A stretch of 34,019 nt of DNA, taken from Pseudomonas agronomica (GTDB lineage Bacteria > Pseudomonadota > Gammaproteobacteria > Pseudomonadales > Pseudomonadaceae). The stretch lies in the NCBI RefSeq assembly GCF_025917275.1, contig NZ_JAOSHO010000015.1, positions 1 through 34,019 of the forward strand, in the 5' to 3' direction. This document shows, in pieces, positions 24,367 to 31,839 of the stretch. Every line of letters begins with the position of its first letter. The stretch's first letter is position 1. A program made the position numbers and the translations under genes. A model generated the notes under the pieces. The model was given only the letters and a program-made list of their open reading frames with translations, ran no database searches and was not told the origin of the DNA.

Positions 24367-25563
24367 ATGCCCGCGTCGAACGTGATCCCCGCTCGCCTGG
24401 TCGGCGTGATGGCCGTGTGTTGCGCCCTGGCCGTGTCGACCCTTTACTACCATCAACCGTTGCTGCCGATGATGGCCGCGTCGTTCGGCCTGACCTCGAC
24501 CCAAGCCGGGCTGATCGCCACGCTGACGCAACTCGGTTATGGGACGGGCCTGCTGCTCATCGTGCCCCTCGCCGATTGCCGACAACCCCGTCGCTTGGCA
24601 TTGCGGGCCATCGGGGCAAACGCCGTCGCGCTGCTCGCCTGCGCAGCGGCGCCGAGTTTCGCGCTGCTGTGCGTCGGCAGTTTCCTGGTTGGGGTGACGG
24701 CGATTACCGCACAGCTGATCATCCCTGCCCTGTCGGGTCTGGCCGCGCCCGCGGAACGCGGCCGGGTGGTCGGGACGTTGCTGAGCGGACTGTCCGCCGG
24801 ATTACTGTTGGCGCGGACCTTCGGTGGCCTGCTCGGCGAGCACTGCGGTTGGCGATCGGTGTTCTGGGTGGCCTCGCTCATCGATGGAGTGCTGTTGTTG
24901 ATCGTTGCTGGAAATCTACCCGCTCTGACGAGCCTTTCTCCCATGCGTTATGGCGCGCTGATGCGTTCCCTCGGCAGCCTGTTGCGCGAGGAGCCGGTAC
25001 TGCGCTTCTGCGCCGCGAGCGGCTTCCTGATTTTCGCCGCCTTCAGTGCCTTATGGGCCACGCTGGCCGCGCTGCTGACCCAGCCGCCGTACACGTTCGG
25101 CTCGACCACCATTGGCCTGTTCGGCCTGGTGACAGTGTTGGGCATCGTCGCATCGCCCCGCATCGGCACGTTAGTCGATCGCCTGGGCGCCCGGACGCTG
25201 ACCGTCGCGGGTACGACAGTGCTGGTCGTCGGTTTCGTCTTCATCGGGGCCGGCGGACAGCACCTGGGCTGGCTGATTGTCGGCATGGTGCTGTTGGACT
25301 TCGGCAACCGGGTCGGGCTGGTGGCCAATCAGGCACGCGTCCAAACCCTGCGCGCCGAGGCCCGCAGCCGATTGAACACGGTGTTCATGGGTTCGTATTT
25401 CCTGGGCGGTGCACTCGGCGCGGCCTTGGGTAACTACGGGGTCCACCGGAGCGGCTGGATCGGACTCGCCACCGTCGGTGCGTTGCTCGCCCTGGCGGCA
25501 ACCGCCACAAGTGCCCTCGCGCCCCGAGATACCCGCGTCACGTTGGCGGACGCTCAGCCGTGA
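24367..25563 (+). CDS. MFS transporter, drug/metabolite exporter type
   Basis: A 398-residue major facilitator with 12 predicted TM helices. It begins ARLVGVMAVCCALAVSTLYYHQPLLPMMAASFGLT, typical of DHA1-like exporters in which the first loop reads YYxQPLLP. The loop 2-3 motif is modified (PLADCRQPRRLAL). Length is normal. It is probably co-transcribed with the isochorismatase-like hydrolase (11 bp apart), together giving modification and export of a toxic small molecule under HxlR control. Its last 26 bp overlap the convergent gene at 25538-26461. AAGGA precedes the ATG. Confidence 0.9.
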   Translation: MPASNVIPARLVGVMAVCCALAVSTLYYHQPLLPMMAASFGLTSTQAGLIATLTQLGYGTGLLLIVPLADCRQPRRLALRAIGANAVALLACAAAPSFALLCVGSFLVGVTAITAQLIIPALSGLAAPAERGRVVGTLLSGLSAGLLLARTFGGLLGEHCGWRSVFWVASLIDGVLLLIVAGNLPALTSLSPMRYGALMRSLGSLLREEPVLRFCAASGFLIFAAFSALWATLAALLTQPPYTFGSTTIGLFGLVTVLGIVASPRIGTLVDRLGARTLTVAGTTVLVVGFVFIGAGGQHLGWLIVGMVLLDFGNRVGLVANQARVQTLRAEARSRLNTVFMGSYFLGGALGAALGNYGVHRSGWIGLATVGALLALAATATSALAPRDTRVTLADAQP

Positions 25564-26461
25564 CAGCCGTTCGCTGAGGCTGTGGACCATTGCTACCGCG
25601 CGCCTTGTCCACCAGTCGCTGCACCCAACCGGCGTCCCGGTCGTTGACCACGGCGTAACGGTCCGGCGGGAAAAAGCCCCAGCGATGGGATGCTTCGGCG
25701 AGGCGGCTGAACTCATCGGCGGACAGCCAGTACGAGGATTCCGTCAGCGGCAAAGGCGCACCGTCAAAGCGCTGGCCCAGCATCAGCTGGGTCCCAGGGG
25801 CAAAGGCAATCGCCAATTGCTGCTGGGGCTTCATCCGCAGGTCGGGCGCAGGCATTCGCCTGGCCTGTCCATGGCGGAAGACGCCGGGAATTTCCTCCGT
25901 GAGCACCAGCCAGTGCCCGGCCGAGGTCATGGCCAGGATCCATTGCGACACGCCGCAGCTTTGCACGCGCACCAGCTTGTCGTCTTGCCAGAGCGTGAGG
26001 CTGAGGGCCTCGGGATTATCATCGCAGGACCAAAGGCTGATGCCCGAGACCAGCGTATGACGCTCAAGCTCGACCACCCCTTCATCCGGCATCGAGTGCC
26101 AGTAGCGCTTGGTCGGGTCGCGTGAATCGCGCCGGTAATTGGACGAGGCCCAACCGGCGATGAAAAGCACAGTCGCCAGCACCTGCCAGCCCCAGGATCC
26201 ATCGATGATCCGGTCGACATCCAGGCCGGGGACGAACCATTTCTCAACGAGGCCCAGGCCAATCACGAACGCCAGGCTTGGCAGCATCAGGCCAACGCTT
26301 ACCGGTGCCGCCAGCACCATGACCCAGCTGAAGCGATGCGTTGACGCACGCTCGCGCGCCCTGGCCAACTCCTCTGGGAGCATCGGTGATTGCTCGCGAG
26401 GGCCGATGGTTGGATCAGGCGTCTCGAAGCGGATCATTTGTTTGTAGAGTTCGTCACTCAT
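25538..26461 (-). CDS. two-TM protein of unknown function, paralogue B
   Basis: A 307-residue protein that I do not recognise. It has an N-terminal cytoplasmic stretch with TPDPTIGPREQSPMLP, two hydrophobic segments at about 44-72 and 88-108 forming a hairpin, and a soluble C-terminal domain of about 200 residues containing RRDSRDPTKRYW and FFPPDRYAVVN. It is aligned without gaps with its upstream neighbour (26454-27344), about 64% identical over the first 120 residues by eye. The start is the ATG at 26461, overlapping the neighbour's stop by 8 bp, so the two are coupled. The 3' end overlaps the convergent MFS gene by 26 bp. The C-terminal tail is longer and more variable than the paralogue's. 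Confidence 0.82.
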   Translation of the reverse strand: MSDELYKQMIRFETPDPTIGPREQSPMLPEELARARERASTHRFSWVMVLAAPVSVGLMLPSLAFVIGLGLVEKWFVPGLDVDRIIDGSWGWQVLATVLFIAGWASSNYRRDSRDPTKRYWHSMPDEGVVELERHTLVSGISLWSCDDNPEALSLTLWQDDKLVRVQSCGVSQWILAMTSAGHWLVLTEEIPGVFRHGQARRMPAPDLRMKPQQQLAIAFAPGTQLMLGQRFDGAPLPLTESSYWLSADEFSRLAEASHRWGFFPPDRYAVVNDRDAGWVQRLVDKARGSNGPQPQRTAVTAERPPT

Positions 26462-27344
26462 GCTGAGGCCCGACACTGGCTTGTGCCCTGTCCACCAATC
26501 GTTGCACCCAGCGGGCGTCCTCGGTATTGACCACGGCGTAACGGTCCGGCGGGAAGAAAATCCAGTGATGGGCGGCTTCGGTGAGGCGCTTGATCTCATC
26601 GGCGGACATCCAATAGGGCGTTTCCACCAAGGGCACAGGCGCGCCCTCAAAGCGTTGGCCCAGCATTAGCTGGGTTCCGGGTGCGAAGGCAATCGCCAAG
26701 TGCTGACGGGGTTGCAGCTGCTTGCCCTTCTCGGGCATCCGCCCTTCTCGCCCATAGCAGAAGTCACCGGGGAACTCATCCTTGAGCACCAGCCAGTGGC
26801 CGGCCGCGGTCATGGCCAGGATCCACTGCGACACGCCGGAGCTTTGCACGCTCACCAGCTTGTCGTTCTTCCACAGGGTGAGGCTGTTGCAGTCCGGGTC
26901 AAAGTCGTTGGCCCAAAGGCTGATACCCCTGATCAGCGTATGACGCTCAAGCTCGACCAATCCTTGGTCCGGCAACGATTGCCAGTAGCGCTTGGTCGGG
27001 TCCCGTGAGTCGCGCAGGTAATTGGACACGGCCCAAGCGGCGACGAAAAGCACGGTCGCCAGCGCCAGCCAGCCCAGGGAATCACCGACGATCCGGTCGA
27101 CATCCAGGTCCGGGGCGAATAACTTCTGGGTCAGGCCCAGGATGGTCAAGTACGCCAAGCCTGGCAGCACGATGCCCATGCTCAAGGGCGGCAACAGCAC
27201 CACGAACCAACTGAAGCGGTTCATGAAGGCACGCTCGCGTGCCCAGGCCAGCTCCTGCGGGAGCATCGGGGATTGCTCGCGTGGAGCGATGCTGGGGTCC
27301 GGGGTTTGAAAACGGAAAAACCGTGCGTGGGAGTCGTCGCTCAT
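26454..27344 (-). CDS. two-TM protein of unknown function, paralogue A
   Basis: A 296-residue protein, first of a tandem pair of paralogues, not recognised as a named family. It has FQTPDPSIAPREQSPMLP at residues 12-29, TM segments at about 45-72 and 88-108, then a soluble domain with a strongly conserved RDSRDPTKRYW junction, GVSQWILAM, APGTQLMLGQRFEGAP and FFPPDRYAVVN. No signal peptide. The ribosome site before the ATG at 27344 is weak. Paired membrane paralogues can be receptors, toxin-immunity partners or envelope factors, but nothing here decides between these. The neighbours (exporter, sugar-acid operon) give no functional hint. Confidence 0.82.
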   Translation of the reverse strand: MSDDSHARFFRFQTPDPSIAPREQSPMLPQELAWARERAFMNRFSWFVVLLPPLSMGIVLPGLAYLTILGLTQKLFAPDLDVDRIVGDSLGWLALATVLFVAAWAVSNYLRDSRDPTKRYWQSLPDQGLVELERHTLIRGISLWANDFDPDCNSLTLWKNDKLVSVQSSGVSQWILAMTAAGHWLVLKDEFPGDFCYGREGRMPEKGKQLQPRQHLAIAFAPGTQLMLGQRFEGAPVPLVETPYWMSADEIKRLTEAAHHWIFFPPDRYAVVNTEDARWVQRLVDRAQASVGPQHE

Positions 27345-27433
27345 GGGTCGAATCGTTCTCTCGAATCAGGCGCGCATCTTCGAGGATTTTTCGTGGCGAG
27401 GACAGTGCCTATATCTTCGGCAACAGGACTACC

Positions 27434-27459
27434 GCCTTCGCGAGCAGGCTCGCGAAGGC
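27434..27459 (-). terminator. hairpin downstream of the sugar-acid operon
   Basis: Perfect 12-bp arms GCCTTCGCGAGC and its complement meet around AG, 18 bp beyond the stop of the FAH-family gene. No U-run follows, so it is either a repeat-type hairpin or a weak terminator protecting the 3' end. Confidence 0.55.
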
Positions 27460-27476
27460 AGTAGCGAAACCAGTGT

Positions 27477-28325
27477 TCAGTCCGCCTGCACGGTCACCTG
27501 ACGCTGCTCACCCAAGCCTGCAATCCCGAGGCGCAGGGTCTGCCCGGGGCGCAGGAACACCGGGTTGGGCTTGATGCCCAGCCCAACACCCGGAGGCGTC
27601 CCGGTCGAAATGACGTCGCCCGGTTGCAGGCTCATGCACCGGCTCAGGTAGGCAATCAATTGCGGCACGCTGAAGATCAGCGTACGGGTGTTGCCGTCCT
27701 GATAGCGATGCCCGTCGACCTCCAGCCACAGGTCCAGCGCATGCGGGTCGGGGATTTCATCCTTGGTCACCAGCCATGGTCCAAGGGGGCCGAAGGTGTC
27801 GAAGCCCTTGCCTTTGTCCCACGTGCCGCCGCGTTCGAGCTGCCACTCGCGCTCCGACACATCGTTGATCACGCAATAACCGGCGACATGCTCCAGGGCG
27901 TTCGCTTCGTCGATGTATCGCCCGCCTTTGCCGATGACCACGCCCAGCTCGACTTCCCAATCGGTCTTGAGCGAGCCACGGGGGATCTGGATGTCATCGT
28001 TCGGCCCGCAGATGGCGCTGGTCCATTTGTTGAAGATGATCGGCTCCTTCGGCACTTCCATGTTCGACTCGGCGGCATGGTCGGCGTAGTTCAGGCCGAT
28101 GCAGATGAACTTGCCTACCTGGCCGACGCACGGGCCGATCCGTGGCTGGCCGGCCACCACCGGCAGGCTGCGCGGGTCGAGGGCGGCGAGTTTTGCCAGG
28201 CCTTCCGGCCCAATGACATTTCCGGCGATGTCGGGCACATGGCCCGACAGGTCGCGGATCTGATGGTCGTCATCCAGCAGTCCGGGTTTTTCCGAACCTT
28301 TTTCGCCGTAACGCAACAGTTTCAT
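27477..28325 (-). CDS. fumarylacetoacetate hydrolase-family protein, 2,4-diketo-3-deoxy sugar acid hydrolase-like
   Basis: A 282-residue FAH-family enzyme. Metal ligands E124 and E126 (DWEVELGVVIG) and D155 (VINDVSERE) are intact, with the substrate-region motif GLNYADHAAE at about 77-86 and TGTPPGVG near the C-terminus. Proteins of this type are often annotated ureidoglycolate lyase. Characterised relatives (LRA6-type, and the L-fucose pathway hydrolase) split 2,4-diketo-3-deoxy-aldonates into pyruvate plus a hydroxy acid. The preceding gene encodes an SDR similar to 2-keto-3-deoxy-fuconate/rhamnonate dehydrogenases, which would make that diketo acid. It is the last gene of the MFS-SDR-FAH operon, 24 bp after the SDR. 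Confidence 0.88.
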   Translation of the reverse strand: MKLLRYGEKGSEKPGLLDDDHQIRDLSGHVPDIAGNVIGPEGLAKLAALDPRSLPVVAGQPRIGPCVGQVGKFICIGLNYADHAAESNMEVPKEPIIFNKWTSAICGPNDDIQIPRGSLKTDWEVELGVVIGKGGRYIDEANALEHVAGYCVINDVSEREWQLERGGTWDKGKGFDTFGPLGPWLVTKDEIPDPHALDLWLEVDGHRYQDGNTRTLIFSVPQLIAYLSRCMSLQPGDVISTGTPPGVGLGIKPNPVFLRPGQTLRLGIAGLGEQRQVTVQAD

Positions 28326-28349
28326 GGAGTGCTCCTGTTCAAGTGAAAC

Positions 28350-29090
28350 TCAAAGGCTCATGCCGCCATCGATCACGTGCACGGCCCCCGTGGTGTAGGC
28401 GGACGCGTCGCTGCCCAGGTACAGCGCCAGTTGCGCGATTTCCTCGGTGCTGCCAATGCGCCCCATGGGCTGGCGGTCGAGAAACTGCCGGTAGACCTCT
28501 TGCTCCTCGACGCCCTGCTGCGCGGCCTGGTCGGCAATGCGCTGGCGCAACGATGGAGAATCCACGGTGCCGGGACAGATCGCGTTGCAGCGAATGCCCT
28601 GGCTGACGAAGTCGATGGCGACGGATTTGGTCAGCCCCACCACCGCGGCCTTGCTGGCAGCATAGGCGAAACGATTGGGCACGCCCTTGATGCTGGAAGC
28701 CACCGAGGACATGTTGATGATCGAACCGCCGCCACGGGCCAGCATGCCCGGCAGGAAGGCGCGGATCATGCGGTACATGGCCGTGACATTCAGGTCCATC
28801 GAGCGCGCCCAGGCCGCTTCGTCGCAGTCGAGGATGTTGCCGCTGTGCACGACGCCTGCGCAGTTGAACAGCACGTCCAGTCCACCGATTCGCTCGCGGG
28901 CCGCGTCGATGGCCCTGGCCGAGGTGACGTCTAGCGTAATGGCAGTCACCCCATCGATACCCGCCAGCGCGCGAATATCAATGTCACTGGCGAACACCTC
29001 GGCGCCGGCCTGGGCGAAGGCTACCGCGCTGGCCAGGCCGATGCCCTGTCCGGCCGCTGTCACCAGCACCCGCTTGTTCCGCATGCTCAT
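28350..29090 (-). CDS. SDR-family 2-keto-3-deoxy-sugar-acid dehydrogenase-like
   Basis: A 246-residue classical SDR with every catalytic element in place: TAAGQGIG for cofactor (11-18), NCAG (76-79), N101, S129 in NMSS, and Y143-x-x-x-K147 (YAASK). D36 after strand 2 (SDID) points to NAD+. The opening TAAGQGIGLASA resembles the dehydrogenases that oxidise 2-keto-3-deoxy-L-fuconate or -rhamnonate at C4. The start at 29090 overlaps the permease stop by 4 bp (ATGA) and has GGAG 5 nt before it. With the FAH-family gene downstream it forms the last two steps of a diketo-hydrolase sugar-acid route. The actual sugar is undetermined. Confidence 0.88.
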   Translation of the reverse strand: MSMRNKRVLVTAAGQGIGLASAVAFAQAGAEVFASDIDIRALAGIDGVTAITLDVTSARAIDAARERIGGLDVLFNCAGVVHSGNILDCDEAAWARSMDLNVTAMYRMIRAFLPGMLARGGGSIINMSSVASSIKGVPNRFAYAASKAAVVGLTKSVAIDFVSQGIRCNAICPGTVDSPSLRQRIADQAAQQGVEEQEVYRQFLDRQPMGRIGSTEEIAQLALYLGSDASAYTTGAVHVIDGGMSL

Positions 29091-30469
29091 GCTGTCTCCA
29101 ATTGCGCCGCCGGGGCCGCGCTTTTAGGTGTCCGGCCGAGCATCGAGGCCGGGATGGCCAGGATCAACCCGCCACTGACCAACAGGCACAGCGCCAGGAC
29201 GTAGGTACCGTTGTTGATATTGCCCGTGAGCGTCTCGGCCACGGCGGTGATCATCGATCCGGTGAACCCCGACAGGTTGCCGATGGCGTTGATCATGCCG
29301 ATGCCGGCTGCGGCAGCAACGCCCGACAGCACGGTGCCCGGCAGGGTCCAGAAGATCGGCATCAGGCTGAGAATCCCCGAAGCGGAGACGCTGAGGAACA
29401 GCACTGACAGCACCAGGTTATCGGCGAAGTAAGCACTGAGGATCAGCCCCGCGCCACCGATGAAGGCTGGAATCGCCGCGTGCAGGCGGCGCTCGCCGGT
29501 GCGATTGGAATGCCGGGCGTTGAGCAGCATCGCCACCACCGCCACCGAGTAGGGAATGGCGGTGAGCAAACCGATGTGCAGGCTGTTGGTGATGCCAGTG
29601 CTCTTGATGATCGACGGCATCCAGAAGGCCAGGCCATAGAAACCGGTGTTGAACGTCAGCAGGATCAGCACCAGCAACCACACCCGAGGGTTGAAGAACA
29701 CCTCGCCCAAGCGTGTCGCCTTGCCGTGGTTGTCGGTTTGAAGATTGGCCTTGAGCATGGCTTTTTCCGCCGCCGAAAGCCACTTGGCCTTGTCGATGTT
29801 GTCCGCCAGGCAGACAACCACCACGACCGCCATGATGATCGAAGGAACCCCCTCGATCAGCAACATCCACTGCCAGCCGGACAGGCCGTGCACACCCTGC
29901 ATGCTGTTCATCAGCCAGCCGGACAATATGCCGCCGAGCGTCAGGCTGACCGGCAATGCCAGCAGGAACCCGGACATCACCCGGCTCTGCCGATGGGTCG
30001 GGAACCAGTAGTTGAGGTAAAGGATCACGCCAGGAAAAAAGCCCGCTTCGCAGATCCCCAGCAGGAAACGCAGCACGTAGAACATCGTGCTCGATTCGAT
30101 GTGGAAGAACGCCGCCAGCGGCACGGTGTAGGCCACCGCCATGGAAATCACCGCCCAACTGAGCATGATCCGGGCGATCCAGAACCGCGCGCCAAAGCGA
30201 TGCAGCAACAGGTTGCTGGGCACTTCGAACAGGAAATAGCCCCAGAAAAACATACTGGCGCCCAGCGCGTACACGGTGTTGCTGAATTGCAGCTCGTTGA
30301 GCATGTCGAGCTTGGCGAAACCGATGTTCACCCGGTCGAGGTAGGCCGCCATGTAGCACAACAGCAGGACCGGCAGGATTCGCCAGATCACCTTGCGGTA
30401 GGTCCGGTCCTCGAAATCGAGTTCGCCGGCTTGCGCCTGGGCGGGCAAATGCTCGGAGATGGTTTGCAT
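29087..30469 (-). CDS. MFS transporter, anion:cation symporter (ACS) family, sugar-acid permease-like
   Basis: A 460-residue major facilitator with 12 TM helices. The N-terminus has YRKVIWRILPVLLLCYMAAYLDRVNIGFAKL, the hallmark first helix of ACS permeases for hexuronates, galactonate, tartrate or phthalate. FEVPSNLLLHRFGARFWIARIM is the matching loop 2-3 motif, and GICEAGFFPGVILYLNYWFP is helix 5. AGGGG lies 8 nt before the ATG at 30469. It is the first gene of an operon with an SDR and FAH hydrolase, so the likely cargo is a sugar acid. The palindrome at 30586-30604 lies about 120 bp upstream of the start. Confidence 0.93.
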   Translation of the reverse strand: MQTISEHLPAQAQAGELDFEDRTYRKVIWRILPVLLLCYMAAYLDRVNIGFAKLDMLNELQFSNTVYALGASMFFWGYFLFEVPSNLLLHRFGARFWIARIMLSWAVISMAVAYTVPLAAFFHIESSTMFYVLRFLLGICEAGFFPGVILYLNYWFPTHRQSRVMSGFLLALPVSLTLGGILSGWLMNSMQGVHGLSGWQWMLLIEGVPSIIMAVVVVVCLADNIDKAKWLSAAEKAMLKANLQTDNHGKATRLGEVFFNPRVWLLVLILLTFNTGFYGLAFWMPSIIKSTGITNSLHIGLLTAIPYSVAVVAMLLNARHSNRTGERRLHAAIPAFIGGAGLILSAYFADNLVLSVLFLSVSASGILSLMPIFWTLPGTVLSGVAAAAGIGMINAIGNLSGFTGSMITAVAETLTGNINNGTYVLALCLLVSGGLILAIPASMLGRTPKSAAPAAQLETA

Positions 30470-30585
30470 GAGGTAACCCCTGATTGTTTTTATTGGGTCA
30501 CGTCGAATGAGTGAATCATCCGGCGATTGAACGAGGACTCTACTGTCGGGAAGCGATTCTTTCCCAATGGCATTTTTGGATTACT

Positions 30586-30604
30586 TGATAACGGGGTGTT
30601 ATCA
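30586..30604. promoter_or_regulatory. candidate LysR operator in front of permease operon
   Basis: TGATAAC-GGGGT-GTTATCA is a perfect 7-5-7 palindrome and contains T-N11-A, the LysR-type core. The core ATAAC-N5-GTTAT recurs at 31746-31760 beside the LysR gene itself. Confidence 0.65.
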
Positions 30605-30648
30605 GAGACCTAGAAACTGGCACGAGGAATGTAAGTCAAACTACATAA

Positions 30649-30783
30649 CCTGTGGCGAGGGGATTTATCCCCGCTGGGCTGCGCAGCAGCCCCAACAAAC
30701 TCCCACAAGTAACCTGACAGAACGTAGAGGCTGGATTTAGGGCTGCTGCGCAGCCCAGCGGGGATAAATCCCCTCGCCACAGG
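30649..30783. repeat. perfect 44-bp inverted repeat downstream of LysR gene
   Basis: The arms at 30649-30692 and 30740-30783 match perfectly over 44 bp around a 47-nt loop. The first part (GTGGCGAGGGGA...CCCGCTGG) is the same family as the repeat at 16354-16455. The right arm ends 3 bp from the LysR stop codon, so a transcript of that gene would fold into a very stable hairpin that could end transcription before the permease promoter. Confidence 0.92.
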
Positions 30784-30786
30784 CAT

Positions 30787-31725
30787 TCAACGGCTCAGTC
30801 GGGCGTTGTCCTTGAGGATCTCGGCAAACTCCAGCGCCGCGCCCACCAGCGGCTCGTCCTTGCGGGTCAGGATGCCGTAGTCCTGCGGCACCAGGTGCAG
30901 CGGAGTGTCGAGGGTCTTGAGCTGGCCGCTTTCGAGCAGTGGGTCGACCATCGCATTGGGCAGCATGCCGATCATGGGCCCGCGTTGCAGCACCTGGAGG
31001 AAGGTCTGCATGGAAATCGTATCGATGGTGTTGCGCGGCATGCCCACCCCGGCTTCGGCGAAGGCCAGTTCCATACGCGCGCGAATCGGCGTGCCGACCG
31101 GATACAAAATCCACGGCAGATCCACCAGTTGCTGCAACGACGTCGGCCCCGCATCGGCGAGCGGATGGCGATCATTGACCACGATGCAGAACGGTTCGGG
31201 GGCCAGGGGTTGGAAGTCATAGCGCTGCTGCTGGCTCTGATCGGTAAAGCGCGCCACGGCCAGGTCGAGCTTCTTTTCTTCAAGCATCTTCATCAGGTGA
31301 TTGCTGGTCTGCTCCACCACCTCGATGGACAGCAAGGGCCAGCGCTGCTTGATCTGCAGGATCGCCTCGGGCAGCGCCACCGCCGTCGCGGCGAAAATAC
31401 CGCCGACCTTGAGGTAACCGTGGCCGCCTTCGCGCAGGCTGCTGATCTGCTCGACGAACGAACGGGCGTCATTCAGGGCGATTTGCGCATAGCGCAGCAC
31501 GTGCTCACCCAGGGCGGTGGGCGGCATGCTGCGCGGTCGGCGCTCGAACAGGGCGAAGCCGAGCAGGTTTTCGATTTCCTTGAGCATCTTGCTTACAGCC
31601 GGCTGGCTGAGGTTCATCTGCTCGGCCGCCAGATGCATGTTGCAGGTGCGTCCCAGGGTGTCGATCAGCAACAGATGGCGAAATTTGAGCCAGCCGCAAA
31701 AGCTGGAAAAGGACAGGTCGGACAT
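30787..31725 (-). CDS. LysR-family transcriptional regulator
   Basis: A 312-residue LysR-type regulator. The N-terminal winged HTH is at about residues 13-70 (LLLIDTLGRTCNMHLAAEQMNLSQPAVSKMLKEIENLLGFALFERRPR), and a periplasmic-binding-like effector domain starts at about 100. The sequence style resembles the GbpR-like subgroup, which responds to sugars and sugar acids in several proteobacteria. The ATG at 31725 is chosen because GAGGA sits 6 nt before it; the in-frame ATG at 31731 touches the ribosome site and the start at 31797 lacks one. It is divergent from the FAH-like dehydratase gene, with a palindrome in the intergenic region, and probably regulates both sugar-acid units. Confidence 0.92.
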   Translation of the reverse strand: MSDLSFSSFCGWLKFRHLLLIDTLGRTCNMHLAAEQMNLSQPAVSKMLKEIENLLGFALFERRPRSMPPTALGEHVLRYAQIALNDARSFVEQISSLREGGHGYLKVGGIFAATAVALPEAILQIKQRWPLLSIEVVEQTSNHLMKMLEEKKLDLAVARFTDQSQQQRYDFQPLAPEPFCIVVNDRHPLADAGPTSLQQLVDLPWILYPVGTPIRARMELAFAEAGVGMPRNTIDTISMQTFLQVLQRGPMIGMLPNAMVDPLLESGQLKTLDTPLHLVPQDYGILTRKDEPLVGAALEFAEILKDNARLSR

Positions 31726-31745
31726 GGGCATTCCTCGGCGGCGCA

Positions 31746-31760
31746 ATAACCGGGCGTTAT
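31746..31760. promoter_or_regulatory. candidate LysR operator in divergent promoter
   Basis: ATAAC-CGGGC-GTTAT is a perfect 5-5-5 palindrome with T-N11-A spacing, located 21 bp upstream of the LysR start and about 80 bp upstream of the dehydratase gene. It is the same core as the site at 30586-30604. Confidence 0.65.
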
Positions 31761-31839
31761 CGGATACTGAATATATCTCATTGGAGTTCATCGACAACGC
31801 GCCCTAGCGTGAAGGCTTTACGAACCAGGAAGCCTGTCC

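Larger units (their letters stand above)
30470..30786. promoter_or_regulatory. promoter region of permease operon and repeat hairpin downstream of LysR gene
   Basis: A 317-bp non-coding stretch. It holds the promoter-proximal part of the permease operon with GGGAA-N8-TTCCC (30548-30565) and the LysR-type palindrome at 30586-30604, then the long 44-bp inverted repeat that follows the LysR stop codon. No gene was found in it. Confidence 0.65.

Noticed and set aside
30787..31797. Longer LysR start at 31797
   Set aside because: It would run through the operator palindrome and has no good ribosome site; the ATG at 31725 has GAGGA at proper spacing.
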